Positions 1 through 11,601 of a stretch of DNA of 36,902 bases are shown one piece after another. This DNA comes from Ophiothrix spiculata (taxonomy: Eukaryota > Echinodermata > Ophiuroidea > Amphilepidida > Ophiotrichidae): assembly GCA_000969725.1 (NCBI GenBank), contig JXSR01S007469.1; one strand, written 5' to 3'. Made by a program: the position numbers and the translations under genes. Positions within the stretch are counted from its first letter, which is position 1. Every line of letters begins with the position of its first letter. The notes beneath the pieces are model-generated. The model was not told the origin of the DNA and searched no databases. It was given only the letters and a program-made list of their open reading frames with translations.

Positions 1-511
1 TATTTTCAACATTACACTTAGAAGATGTAAATTATGTTTAAAATTTGATTTTGAATATCATCATTTACATATAATTAGCATATTTGAATAAAAAAAACCA
101 GGCAAATCTATAAATACCTATATTTTTGAAAATTTTGACATCAATTTTGAAATTTTGTATTCATATAATTTGTTACTACATGGTGAAAATTTCTGTTAGC
201 AAATTTGATTATTTTGCGTACTTTTCTTTTTTTACCCAAAAATGTGCAAACATCACCATTTTTTGAATTGCCTATATTTTGTTCAGATTTTCATTACATT
301 TTCTAATTTTGGTATTAAAGGATACAGAAAAACATGTTTTAAAAATCTGTTAGACAGATTTTTGAAATACTTTTGAAGTTACAACTTAATAACTGTTTCA
401 TTGTGTTAACAGAAAATTCAAGGGTAAGCACCAAAATTTAATCATAAATGTATGTAAAATATGGTTATAGATAACTGCTTCAGACTCTGGTAATTTTTTT
501 TTTTTTTTGGG
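1..511. other. AT-rich non-coding stretch
   Basis: Only T- and A-rich homopolymer-laden sequence is seen, with stops in all frames and no recognised repeat or exon. Confidence 0.6.
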
Positions 512-552
512 TCAGGTTATCTGAAGAGGATATGTGATGGCTCACCCCGAAA

Positions 553-580
553 GGGGGGGGGGGGGGGGGGGGGGGGGGGG
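553..580. repeat. Poly-G tract (28 G)
   Basis: This is an uninterrupted G run inside copy 1 of the duplication. The matching place in copy 2 (about 12905) has only six G, so the tract expanded after the copies separated or is an assembly artefact. Confidence 0.85.
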
Positions 581-1092
581 AGAGGGGGGACATTACAGGT
601 GATATCAATTTTGATTTTATCATTTCATATGTTACACCTTTTCTAAGCTTTAGAATGACACCTTATTACTTGTTGAAATTGATCAAGGTAATCAAATTTT
701 ACAACAGAAAATCTGCTGGAAATTCTTATTATTTTCTTTATTTTTCGCTGCCTATTTTCATCAGTTTCTGAAAAAGTGTTCTGTCGATCGATCGCAAAGT
801 CCCACATTTTCAGGGGTGAGTCATCACATATTACAAACTATGTCTTATTCACCATGTACTGTGTTTGTTTCTTAGTGACTTCATTATGTCCTATTACTTT
901 GTGCACTTGTACACACAAGTACACATTTATTCATTAGGATTGTTAGCAAGCGATTTTGTTACCATTGCTCTGATTTTCTCCCTGAGGTTTATGAGAAATT
1001 TAATTGGAACTTGATTAACTAGTTATATTATGGGTTAATTACATCAAACATGTGTGTAACTTGTCTTCCTTTTTAGCAAGTTATCAAATCTT

Positions 1093-1229
1093 TATGGGCT
1101 GCTTCGAAGCTCAGCCCACAGCTGACCGCCCGAAATCTAGGCAGTTACCCTTCATAACAATAGCAACTAGAGAGAACCAGCAGGTCTGGGGGTCAGCCGC
1201 TGGTTGACTTTTGAAATGCTAGCTCCCTA
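1093..1229. mobile_element. Small TIR element (MITE-like)
   Basis: The ends form an imperfect inverted repeat of about 36 bp. The left end runs GGGCTGCTTCGAAGC..CAGCTGACC, and the right end runs GGTCAGCCGCTGG..GAAATGCTAGCTCCC. It is present only in copy 1 of the duplication. The right end resembles the TIR of the element at 19643-20079 (TTCAAAA.TCAAC), so the two may belong to related families. No ORF and no clear target-site duplication are visible. Confidence 0.5.
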
Positions 1230-1912
1230 ATAATTTGAGATCCTAGCATTCTTCTCCAAGATGATGTTTACAGCAGTATAACAGGCACATATATTTTGTT
1301 ATCGATATATCAATATTCACGTGTTTTTTTGTCTGAAATGCATCATTTAACCAATTTTAGCAAAACACGATTTATTTACCAGTACATCATCTCCTCTTCT
1401 ATGCATTGATTGAAGGTACTTTGATGAGTTTATAATGTGACAGCACAACTTCAAAGTAAATGGATATATCTATGGAAAGAATTATATTCTGATGATACAT
1501 ACTATTTGCACAATTTTGAAAATATTTGGAAGCATTTCAATGGGTTCAAACCCAGCGAACGGATCATTTCTCTTTGTTACCTTAATTGAGCAGGAAACTT
1601 TACTTCGATTCCTCCATGGTTTGGAAATCACATTAATCCATTGGTCCCCTGTGCTCCTTCTTGGGGGAGCTGCCATAGATTTACAGGTCATATTGTATTA
1701 TTATGATATTGTAATATCGTGCGGATTGTGTCTAAGTGCAACTGAATCTCGGCACTTGGAGTTGATTTTCGGGAACCAAGTGGACTCGAATACCCACAAT
1801 TAGAGCTCATGGCTGATGATGGATGCCATTATATGGGCCGGTATACAAAGTATGGTTTCTCCCTTGTAAATATATGGGCGCTGGATATAGTGCATACCTG
1901 GCGAGTCTATAA

Positions 1913-3060
1913 TGGTTATTAACTTCTTGTAATATAAGTGGCCATCATTCTGACTTACAAGAGACACTTATTCAGAGAATATTATTAAATGTATGGAGTT
2001 CCATTCAGGATACACTTAACACAGACATGATTCTAGAATTTCTGCAGGATATGGAAGAGCTCTGGAATCTTGAATACTTGGAGAGCTTGTTTGGTTAAAT
2101 TGCCTACAGCTTCGACGAAGAAGCATATTTTTGGAATATGTAGATATTGCTGATTAATTTTGATCAGTCTCTGTGCCTGGTAAATGTAGTATGTCAGGTA
2201 ACCTTGTTTTGTGAGTAATGTAGAAAAGATGTCTTTCTAAATAAGATAAGCACACTTTGTTTATTCTGAAAATATTTGGAAGCATATCAGTATAAGGCCT
2301 ATTTTGTTTGTTTGCCCTCCGCGACCGACAATAAAAATACCAAAATTTTGGGTCAGGATTTTTTTTTTCAAAGACCTAAAATATGAAAACTCACCATTTT
2401 CAAGGAAAACGTAAAATTTATCAGTAGAATGTTTCTCGTTTAGTGTATGAAATGTGTGTCTCCTTGAAATAGTATGACCCGTGATCATTTATTAAGTCCT
2501 TCACTGCTTGGTTTTTGCGATTAAATCCGTAGAATGACATGAAAAATTTAAATTTATGTAAGAGTATTAAAAAAACCGATCAACCGATTGACCCAAACAA
2601 GCAATTTTTTAGACCTAATGGTTATGAGCCTCTTGTAATTACGAGTGGCCATCATTCTGAGAACATTTTCCAATGTTTGAGGACCCATTCAGGAAGTACT
2701 AATCATAGACAGGTTCTACAATTTCTGCAGGGTATAGAAGGAAGAGTTCTGGAATCTTATATGCTTGGAGATTTGTATTTAGTTCAACTGTCTTTAAGGC
2801 TCATTCAGGATATGCTAAGTACAGACACAGGCCTGCATAGACAGGATGGCTGAGTTTCTGCAGGACATGGAAATGTTCTTGAATCTTGAATACTTGGAGA
2901 GCTTGTTCAGTTCAATTGCCTAAAGTTACAATGAATAAGAGTTTTTTGAATACGCAAACAATGCTGATTAATTTGATCAGTCTGTGTATAAAATGTGTAC
3001 ACATGATAGACCTAATGTCAGATAACCTAATTTTGTGAGGAATGTAGAAAAATGGTTGAT
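1913..3060. repeat. Degenerate tandem units inside duplication copy 1
   Basis: The units share CTTGTAAT..GTGGCCATCATTCTGA, CATTCAGGATA..CTAA, TTTCTGCAGGA.ATGGAA and TACTTGGAGAGCTTGTT. They appear near 1921-2100, 2633-2790 and 2795-2925. Copy 2 holds a single unit (13515-13700). Short open frames across them (for example 2539-2853) are not conserved between units, so I do not call a gene. Confidence 0.65.
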
Positions 3061-4135
3061 AAATAAGCACTTTTGTTATTTACTATTCATGTACAAAAAG
3101 TTCTGCTTTGGGATGACCAGATATTTTTCATGTCAGATCTAACCAAATTGCTTATTTTCAGTGGTTATTTCCTTTATTTTATTTGCTGGAACAACTTGAG
3201 TTTCGCGTATGTTTGGAACTATAAACGTTACCACTACACAAGTAAAATATGCAATCATTTATATTCTCTGACAAAAACATGATATGAATGTGATCGTTTA
3301 CCACATACCAAGGCATAAAGTCAACAAGCTTCATTTCCTTCAGAGTATAATTTTGAACACTGAGCAAAAATATAAAAAAAATATCAAAAGAAAATCAATA
3401 GAAAAAACATGATATATGTCTTTTTGATCTTTGATTCCATAACAACCCTTGTCAGACCATCACTTGACTTATTGAAGAATCCTTTTCATCCTTATTAATA
3501 TGGCCTTTACAAATATCTGGCAAAGAGACTGGCTTTATGGCTTGATTGTGGTGAATAGCCACATATATTTGAGGCCAGTCACATAAAGCTCTTGTAACAT
3601 GAGCAAGCAAGAAGTTGATATAGGAGGGCCACTTGTTATTGACAAAACGTATTTGCAATATGAGAGTAAGGATTTTGGAGGCACTGAATGTATACCGGAT
3701 TATTAATTTTTGAATCAAGACTTTTGTTGGAGTGATTTGCTTGTATTTGTTATTTAAAGGTAGAGCTACGGGAAGTTTAGTGATGTTTTTTTATATAATG
3801 CAAGAACCATTCATCAGAAATGGGTCAAAGTATACTTTTTTGCTTCCTTGGGATTAGAGGAATATGATAGAATGGTTTAAACAAGATTTGACCAATTTAA
3901 AAAATTGACCCCTACATAGACTCTGCCCCCCTCCTACAGGACCCTGTGCAACAAATCAATTTTTAAACAAGTGTCATTTTAAAACTGAAGATGGGTAAGT
4001 TTAGAATATGCATTAATAAAAAAAAAATTTGACCAGGAAGTAACTTTACTGGAGGTTTGTGATTTATAATAACATAATTATTATTTTTTAACCCACAAAA
4101 TACACTTTCACAGGAAAGTAAGAAATTACCTTAAT

Positions 4136-4416
4136 TAACCCTAACCTCCTACCTACCATTTTATCTCCTCAGAAATAAGGGTGTCAAAAATTGGTGGTTT
4201 CCACAGGGGCTCAAACCGGGGAACTCTCGCTTCCCAATCCTGTGTCCACCTTTACCAAGCCACCCGAGGGGCGCTGCCTAGGCAGCAATTTCATGCCCAT
4301 ATGGGACCCCGGTCTGTGACGTATTCGGACTTAGGCGATTTTGGTGATTTGCTCTTGTAGCTTTTTGTAACCTTTGGGAGCTTTAGGGTTATGTGTGAAG
4401 TCATCTGGTCACTTAC
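4136..4416 (-). mobile_element. tRNA-derived SINE, first of a tandem pair
   Basis: Read on the minus strand, the element has a tRNA-like head. A B-box-like GGTTTGAGCCCC lies at 4206-4217 (plus-strand coordinates) and an A-box-like stretch at 4249-4262. These are followed by a GCCTAGGCAGC body and a tail ending in a TAACCCTAACC-type sequence. The next copy follows head-to-tail. It is absent from the corresponding place in the second copy of the large duplication. Confidence 0.65.
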
Positions 4417-4689
4417 TAACCCTAACCTCCTACCTAACCATTTTTCGTTCTCAGCCTATCTCTTGGAATTAAAGGGGTCAAAAATTTGTGGTTTCCACCG
4501 GGGCTCAAACCAGGGACCTCTCGCTTCCCAATCCCATGTCCACCTATACTAAGCCACCCGAAGGGCGCTGCCTAGGCAGCAATTTCGTGCCCATATGGGA
4601 CCCCGGTCTATGACGTATTTGGGCTTAGGCGATTTTGGTGATTTGCTCTTGTAGCTTTTTGTAACCTTTGGGAGCTTTAGGGGTAAGTT
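4417..4689 (-). mobile_element. tRNA-derived SINE, second of a tandem pair
   Basis: It is nearly the same sequence as 4136-4416. The A box complement is at 4543-4556 (TGGCTTAGTATAGG on the minus strand) and the B box complement at 4500-4511 (GGTTTGAGCCCC). The A-to-B spacing is tRNA-like. The downstream body includes GTCCCATATGGGC and GCCTAGGCAGC. A tandem head-to-tail arrangement of two SINEs is unusual and may come from local duplication rather than two insertions. Confidence 0.65.
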
Positions 4690-5045
4690 TGTTATTTTTA
4701 AAAAAATATAAAATATAAAGTAGATCCAACGGACAAGGTACAAAACACATCGAGGATCAAATTTGATACAGAAGGTTACTTAGAGTACAATTAAATAATT
4801 AGAGAAAAACAAAGTAAGCCAACTCAATGTAGGGAGGATAACAACATAAGCCTAATGTCTAGAAAAAAATAATGAAAAGAAAAAAAATTGATATATAGAT
4901 AATTTTAAGGCCTAATATATGCACAAACAAAAAATATAACAAACTCACCAAACAGCAATTAACAAGAAAACGGATAATCTACAAAAGAGACGGTTAATTA
5001 ACGGATTTCCGCGCGCGCATAGCCTTTTTTGACTAAAAAAACCCA
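4690..5045. other. Remainder of insertion private to duplication copy 1
   Basis: This AT-rich sequence has no counterpart in copy 2. It includes a short GC-rich CCGCGCGCGC patch near 5008. Nothing in it is recognised. Confidence 0.5.
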
Positions 5046-5440
5046 AAATTTTATTTTTAAAATCTCTTTCAATTTTTAATTTTCTTTGAACAAGAAAGCT
5101 TCAAAAACATAACTTTTAACATTTTCAGCCTTAAGAGCCTCCATGATCTTACCTAGGTAAATTTGCCTTTAAAATTACTAATATTATGAGTAATAACATG
5201 GACTGACATAAATCAATAGAAACTAAGAATTTTTAAAAGAGAGATCTACTTTCATCTCAGTTTACACACGACGTATTATGAATAATCATTAACATTGAGA
5301 TGAGCATAAATAGTGTGAAAAAACGAGCAATATTTGCGTTGCAGCTGTCTTAGTGTGGGAGATGCTTAGTAATACTGCATCACAAAAACATAAGGATATA
5401 TTGATGAAAGATAAAACTGTGATGTGGTGGGTTGGAACAG

Positions 5441-7585
5441 CTAACAAAGATTTTTAAATTTTATTTTAAGATTTTTTTCAAAATAGATAAGTTAATCATA
5501 AATTAGGAAAAGATTTCTTTATTTCTTGTGTGTCTTTAATATGTCATATACATGTAGTCATTTTGTACCTCATGTCACTTGTTTCATTACATTTTCTGAA
5601 AGTGTTTTTTTTTTTATTATTAAACTTGCTTTAAGTCAGTACTTCTAAATGTCTTGGTGTTATTGAGCACCTTGACCTTTAAGCTACTGATCTTATAAAA
5701 ATATATGTTTATTTGAGTTCTGGATTTTTTTCCTTTGCATGTCAACAAACATATCTCACAAATCTCAATAGCATAATTTGTGAAATATAGGTTTTGGGCA
5801 TATGCCATAAACTTTTTTACAGTTCAAACAACCTTGTTGAATACTGGAAAAAGATGAAATTTAAAACACTGCTAGAGGTACTACTTTTATTTGTATTTGT
5901 GATTTAGAACCTCTGTACAGTTATAGTATAGAGATCATACTATACTTCGATTTTGGAGGTCTAAGAACTTTCATGTATAGCAGATTTCAGCAGATTTCCT
6001 GGACCATATACAAATACACCACACATACTTTTTGCTATGTAGCTATGTAGTTTATTAGTTCAGTGCTCGTTATCACTGTGCAACCATAAAAAACATTTTA
6101 GGTCATAAGTTTTCCAACAAATGTGCAGTTATGTACTTAAACTCCGTTTTTGAATGTGCATAAGAAAGTATACAGCGCCATATTTTCAAATGCCGTAAAT
6201 TCAATTCCTGTTGGGTTCTTTTGATCTATATATGCAAAATATAAATCCAAAAAAATATGACGCAAATGATGATTGGTTCTCGAGATATGGATGGTAAATG
6301 GTTTGTGCACAAACACTTTTTACCGGGAGTGTACTTAAATTGGTAACCACATACTCGATGTAATAATTATTCCTGATTGATTTTTGCCACGCTAAATTTC
6401 TATCCAGTTTCTTCAAGTCTGTCTAAGTTGAGACATTGTGGAGTTTGACATTATCAGTCTGGTCCGACTGTCAAGCTGTGTTTCCTGGATTTGCAGTATA
6501 CTGCCTGTGCTTGCATTATCATATTCCTCAGTGCATTGGTGTAATTCACATTATCTATTTGTTATTTGCTGATTCAACTGAAATTGAAAACTTAAATTTC
6601 TTTAGTGGTCATCTTTCATAAGACACTAAAATTAACTTTCAAAAAATCAGACCATGCTCCTGTAATACTTAAATCAAATTGTGCATTTTCAAAGGATTCA
6701 AGATTTATTATGATGATATTAAAATATACTACATAGTACTTATACTTACTTACAAACTTAGTAATCAAACAAAGTAATCAAACTGAAAATTAATTTAGGT
6801 TTAAATTTTATTCATGGCATTAATTGTGCTTTAAAATCAAGTGAAAATCAGTGGTAGCATTACAATGGTTAATCAAAAAAATAATAATGCTCTGACAATG
6901 TTTTAGTAGTGTTTGTAATTTACTTACATTAATCTGAACAAAGTATGGCTCAATAAACTAAAAGATTTATATCCTGTTCTAGTGTATGGTAAATGTTCAG
7001 AATTTTGAACTTAGTCACCTAAAATGGACCCACATGAAAATTAGACTATTTTTTTGTAAATAAATGTAGTAAAGATATTCTTTTTAATTGGATGAATACA
7101 ACTTTATTCCTTTTGAACATTATGTACAAAATAATTAATGAATTATGTAGCTCATAATCTTAACATAAAATCAAACACCTATATATTGCAGTAACCTACA
7201 AATAAACTGACACTTCAAAGTGCTGTTTTACTTTACTGTTAACTAATGCAGCTGATGATGCTCCTAATGATGGTTATTGATCTTTGGTCAGATTCAAATG
7301 TAGGTCTGTGCTATCTGTTGTATTTAAAGATGCACATAAAAGAAAGCGCTTAAAGAGCATATGTGTTAAATGGACAAAGACAGATGAAGTTGTTCTTAAA
7401 AGAGAGTTGAATGGAATTACACCACTATTTAGTAGCTGAAATGCATAAAAGATGTTTCGTGAAATAGATAGATGTGTCTTTTTAATGCAATATTTTTTAA
7501 AACATCTTGTAAGGTAGGACATTTACCCATGACCAATTTTTCATTTGTATTCTGCATTATCCATATTTGTTTGCCAATTAATTGA
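5441..7585. other. Non-coding AT-rich stretch
   Basis: No exon, RNA gene or clear repeat is seen. The small open frames here are short and have no recognisable domain. Confidence 0.55.
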
Positions 7586-7639
7586 GTATGGGACCTCCTT
7601 TTTATTAAGTAGATGCTTTATCACCTGAGCTATCCAAAC
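7586..7639 (-). repeat. tRNA-like relic (SINE head fragment)
   Basis: The reverse complement reads GGATAGCTCAGGTGATAAAG, then an anticodon-arm-like CTACTTAATAAAAAGG and GGTCCCATAC. The D-arm/A-box region is good, while the B box is decayed (GGTCCCATAC instead of GGTTCGAATC). The acceptor stem is not intact, so this is a tRNA-derived repeat fragment, not a functional tRNA. Confidence 0.45.
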
Positions 7640-8580
7640 TGGTTTAAATTGCCATCAGTTGTAACAAATATACATTTCTTCTTAATATGCACAACTAATC
7701 TATTATACTTTAAGATATTATTCTAAGCAAGGTGCCCCACCAGATTAGAAAATTATCTGTTTGTTGCCCATGCTGTTATGATACCAAATTCAAGTACAGA
7801 GCTTCAAGTCCCATATGCTTAGGACTGACTTTAGAACACTCTACCTATATATTTGCTATTTTTCATATTCTCCTGACAGTGACTTGCCTCAAAGTAGCGC
7901 GAAATGCATTCTTCTGCATTTTAATTCATCAGTCATTTTCCTTAGCAACTTTTTAGCTCTTGTACGCACAATCCTTTGTGATGATTGGGCAGTTTTATCA
8001 TTAATGGTTCCATCAGGCCATAAATATCATTTAGAATAATATATTATGCCTTTAAAAAGCACATTCAGATATCCCATCAGTCAACTTTGCTTAATTTCAA
8101 ACTACTCTTTTTGTTCACTGGTCCAAATGTCACAGAAATGTATCAGAAATGTCAACGAATGTTCAAAGTTAAGAATGTTATTCTCTCTTGAAATGTTGCA
8201 TAGATTACTCTTTTACTGTAGCCAAGGCCTGCTATTCTGTGAAAGAAAGAAAAATTGCTTTAGACACTGCATGGGTTGAAGTGATGAGTAGAACTTCCAA
8301 TCAGTGACACTCTGAAGGCATCACTCCATAAAATAGGGAAGTAGTACTATTTTTATCCCTCTTTAAAGAAGCCGATCACATATAAACTATCGCCCAGAGC
8401 ATAACATCCAGCTAGATCATTTTAACCTAGGCGAGCCAATTGTTTACATATCAGTCTAGTCCGATGCATCTCCTTTGATTTGCAATGCTTCTCATCAAAG
8501 AGTGCATACTTAGTTTGTGTTTTGCACTTTGTTTTTAGAGTTGTTTTAAAATTTGCTTGGTATAATTTAGGTTCGTTAAG
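7640..8580. other. Non-coding stretch with small overlapping open frames
   Basis: Open frames at 7732-7956, 7815-8039 and 8046-8279 overlap one another, lack family motifs and have no splice or retroposon context. I see no supported gene. Confidence 0.5.
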
Positions 8581-8758
8581 AGCTTGGTCACAATAATGGT
8601 ACGAACAGCTTACGAGCAGTAAGAAAACTAAACCTAAACTAAACCGTTTAAAAGGACCATGAGCAGTGAGTAAATCGAGCAGCAAGGGCGTCGCGTGGTC
8701 CTATTAGGTGGTCTAAATACTGCTCGTAAGCTGTTTGTACGATTATTGTGACCAAGCT
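8581..8758. mobile_element. 178-bp MITE with 41-bp near-perfect TIRs
   Basis: The left end AGCTTGGTCACAATAATGGT continues to ..TTACGAGCAGTA. The right end reads as its reverse complement with two mismatches over 41 bp. The element could fold into a long hairpin around a short centre. The flanks show no convincing target-site duplication, so the superfamily is open. Confidence 0.8.
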
Positions 8759-9169
8759 ATAAAAGTATAACAATCAATTAACCTACACTAGCCAGTTGTT
8801 TACATATCAGTCCTATACATCCTTTTAGCTTTGTGTCTCTTCAATTGGTGTTTCATTAACACATGCTTTGAGTTTTTAATTTGGGTTGAATTATAACTTT
8901 GTAGGCCAATAGTTTAATCACTGTACATGTAGCATAGTATTTTTGATGAATGCAAACCACATTATTTCCACTTTTTAAAACCTTGTTATTTTGTAATGTT
9001 TCATTTGTCAGTCTCAAAATAGTAAAGGCAAGTGGACAGTTTTTAATGTATGTTATATGAAGAAAGCGTTGATAGAATTTGGAGTGTGATTTTTGAATAA
9101 TGTTGAATACTAAATAAATGTCAAGTAGATTACCCAGTAGCTATCATTTCTGAAGGGTCAGAAAAATCA
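8759..9169. other. Non-coding AT-rich stretch
   Basis: Nothing is recognised here. Confidence 0.5.
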
Positions 9170-9423
9170 TGTCAGCATGCTTCTTACAGATAGGCTTGTA
9201 AACTTAAATAAAGATAAATCTTGTAGTCAAAAGTTAAGTAGTTTTTTTTTAAATGTAGTTTTAGTTTTAATGGTTTTAACTTTTATTTTTGTTAATTGTA
9301 AGGTGGTACAATGCTTTTCATGCTTTGCCTTTTGTTGTATCTCCTCCATCATCATGTTTTTTGATACTGTGCTATTTTGTTCTGTAATTTGATGGAAATA
9401 ATAAATGATATGATATGATATGT
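9170..9423 (+). mobile_element. 3' tail of a non-LTR retroposon
   Basis: The stretch TGTATCTCCTCCATCATCAT, then TGATGGAAATAATAAATGATATG, matches in order the 3' end of the retrotransposon at 14830-16225 (TGTATCTCCTCCATCTTG.., GATGGAAAATAAAATACTATG). It ends in a short tandem (ATGAT)n tail, as CR1/L2-type elements do. No RT sequence remains, so it is a strongly 5'-truncated copy. Its open frames (9177-9392 and the antisense one) are not meaningful. Confidence 0.55.
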
Positions 9424-10015
9424 GCATGTTACAGTTTTAAAAATTTTGTTGAAATTGAAAATTTTTATAACGAAACCTTATGTTTGTAAAGTACACATAA
9501 TAATTGCATTCACAATTGTACTTTTATTTTTGTATATATTTATCTTCTATGACTAAGTTGAGCACATAAGTCCCTTCAGACTACAAAAATGTAAAATAAA
9601 CAAGTCTTTTGCATTCAAAATGGATGTCAAAAGAACATTTTGCTTTTAAGTCATTTGTGAAAAAGCACATCAAAATATTCAGTAAATTTGCCGTCTTATA
9701 ATCCAGCAGCCTAAGCGTAGTCTAATAAAACAATTCTTTGGGGAAATTTCTGCATATGAGTGGATCCTTCCAGTTGGGTTTATCGCACCTCATAACTTTA
9801 ATCTGAATGTGAAATTATATCTTCCTTGAGGTAATGCTATATAATGCACACATGAATATTGTAAATATAGCCTGTACTTCTAAACTAATGTGCATAATTT
9901 GGAAACAAAATACCTGGTTTTGTCAGCAGAATGATTGCAAAGTAAACATAGTAGGTGAACACAGGCTATGCGCCATAAAAGTGTTACATAGTCATTTAGA
10001 AAGTATATTTTAGGT
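9424..10015. other. Non-coding AT-rich stretch
   Basis: No gene or clear repeat is seen. Confidence 0.5.
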
Positions 10016-10296
10016 AGGCCTGTAGCCAGGATTTTTTCAAGAGGGATGTGTATTTTCAAAAAGTGGTCCTTTTGGAGGAAACATTTTTAGTGGTTTTGAC
10101 ATAGTGACAAGTAAAATAAAGTAGTTTTTTAATTAAAGAAACGACATTCATTCACATGTTTTGGTGCTTTTGGTGTTCATTTGGTTTACATTTAGGGCAA
10201 ATATTTTGTGGATTTTTTTATACATTGACAAATTGGAGGTGCGATGCCCTCACCGCAACTGCCCCCCCCCCCCCCCCCCCCCTGGACACGGGTCTG
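10016..10296. mobile_element. hAT-like MITE (CAGGCCCGTAGCC family)
   Basis: The left end is AGGCCTGTAGCCAGG (its first C apparently lost) and the right end is CCTGGACACGGGTCTG. Flanks TTTTAGGT (10008-10015) and TTTTTGGT (10297-10304) match at 7 of 8 positions, as expected for a hAT 8-bp target duplication. It is the same family as 25733-26049, in the opposite orientation. A 21-bp poly-C run (10262-10282) lies at the right end. Confidence 0.7.
10262..10282. repeat. Poly-C tract (21 C)
   Basis: This homopolymer sits next to the right TIR of the hAT-like MITE. The related copy at 25733-26049 has a C run at the matching end. Confidence 0.85.
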
Positions 10297-10548
10297 TTTT
10301 TGGTCATATCAAAAACTATGTATTAATCATAAAAGTAATCTTTTTAGTTGTTTTAAGTTCAGCTTAACCTGTTGTATTGTATGTGATCATAACTTTCATT
10401 CTTATATTGTGACTTTTTGAAAATCCTATATAGTACAACCTTATACCTAATGTTTTAGTTATTGGGATATTCTTGAAGAGCTTCCCAATGAACTAGAGTC
10501 ACAAAAGCAATTGAGAACATCAAATGTCTAGCTCAATTAAATGTTATG

Positions 10549-11156
10549 AACTATAACCAACAGCCATTATCGAAGCCATACTGATCCATTATTTGCTAAA
10601 ACCAATATTTTGACTATTAGTGATATGTATAAAATAGATCTTGGAGTATATATGTACAGATACTCCATCAAAGATTTACCATCAACATTTGATAATTTTT
10701 TTTTCAAAACGTTCAGACGTACACGGATACCCAACAAGACATGTTGACGACTACAATATCATAAGAAATAAAAGATCTTTTTCTGATCATGCAATTAGAT
10801 ATAATGGTCCAAACCTTTGGAATTCTTTAGATAAATCCCTTAAGAACTCCAAGTCTGCAAAACATTTCCGATCACAATTTAAAAAAATCTTAATCTCTCA
10901 ATATAATTGATATATTTTTCTCATGTTTCATGCAGTTTCCTTCCGCTTGTCTTGTTTTTGATCCGTTTCCGTTTTAATGTTTTTTTTGTCCGTACATAAT
11001 ATAGGGCATATTGCTTTTTACCGATCTTACTGGTCTTCCAGCAATGTCCTCCATATTGTCGCGTTAGCGTTCTCTTTTATGCTGTTGTTTATGTTATAAA
11101 TTTGCTTTTGTTATATGTCTTATATGGAAATAAAGATTTGATTTGATTTGATTTGA
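10549..11156 (+). mobile_element. 5'-truncated CR1/L2-like non-LTR retroposon
   Basis: The copy begins inside the ORF2 C-terminal region (ITNSHYRSHTDPLF) and continues through a stop at about 10908 and a 3' UTR. It ends at AATAAAGATTTGATTTGATT, a (TTTGA)n microsatellite tail. The 5' end at about 10549 is abrupt, as in target-primed reverse transcription copies. No target-site duplication was recognised. Confidence 0.8.
10550..10910 (+). pseudogene. Retroposon ORF2 C-terminal fragment, frameshifted
   Basis: The frame starting near 10550 encodes ITNSHYRSHTDPLFAK..DLPSTFDNFF. It is then shifted at the T run near 10695-10703 into the frame that gives KRSDVHGYPTRHVDDYN, GPNLWNSLD and SAKHFRSQFKKIL before a stop. 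The H.Y.TR, GP..WN.L and F(R/K)..L(K) blocks are typical of the segment after the RT thumb in CR1/L2/Jockey-type ORF2 proteins. The same blocks occur at the end of the protein encoded at 15244-16245. It has no function of its own. Confidence 0.8.
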
Positions 11157-11578
11157 AGTAAATTGTGATCATAGATGAATCCAAACTTGTGACCAACTGT
11201 TTTTGTGTTTAATTACATTATAAAAGATCTGAAGCTTGCTGTATTTTACTCAGAAATGATCTTCAGCAGTGAGATGTATAAATTGCAACACCCTTAGTTT
11301 GTGTTAGTAAAATACAGCCACTTCAAACTTCTTATTTATATGCTCAGACAGTGAAGTGAAATTCTAGTCACATTGTTATTTTGATCATGCAGACACTTTG
11401 GGGTAGGTTTACAGCTGTGTTCATGGAAGGAATTATTGAGTACCTGTAACCAATTGTAGAAAACTGTAAATATAGATGGAAAAGGCCTTACATGCATGAG
11501 TCATGGATTTGGGATATTGTTGCTCTTAAACTTTGTTGTCAACCCTTTTTTAGAAAATATATATGAGCTTGTGTGGTG
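11157..11578. other. Non-coding stretch
   Basis: Nothing is recognised here apart from short A/T runs. Confidence 0.5.
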
Positions 11579-11601
11579 CACTGGAGGGGGTAAAGGGGAC
11601 A

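Larger units (their letters stand above)
512..5440. repeat. Large direct duplication, copy 1
   Basis: This block is alignable by eye, in the same order and orientation, to 12871-17206. Shared anchors are TCTGAAGAGGATA at the start, TTGGTCCCCTGTGC, ATTTGATCAGTCTGTG, AGTAAGAAATTACCTTA, and ATAAGGATATATTG near the end. Private to this copy are about 780-1585 (including a small TIR element), extra tandem units at 1913-3060, and an insertion of about 0.9 kb at 4136-5045 with two SINEs. Whether it is a segmental duplication or two copies of one long non-autonomous element cannot be decided from this window. No long ORF is present. Confidence 0.8.

Noticed and set aside
2539..2853. 104-codon frame in the tandem units of the duplication
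   Set aside because: The frame is broken in the sister units and in copy 2, so there is no sign of coding conservation.
7586..7639. Functional tRNA gene on the minus strand
   Set aside because: The D arm is good, but the B box and acceptor stem are decayed.
7732..8279. Three small overlapping plus-strand frames
   Set aside because: They overlap in different frames, have no motif and have no supporting context.
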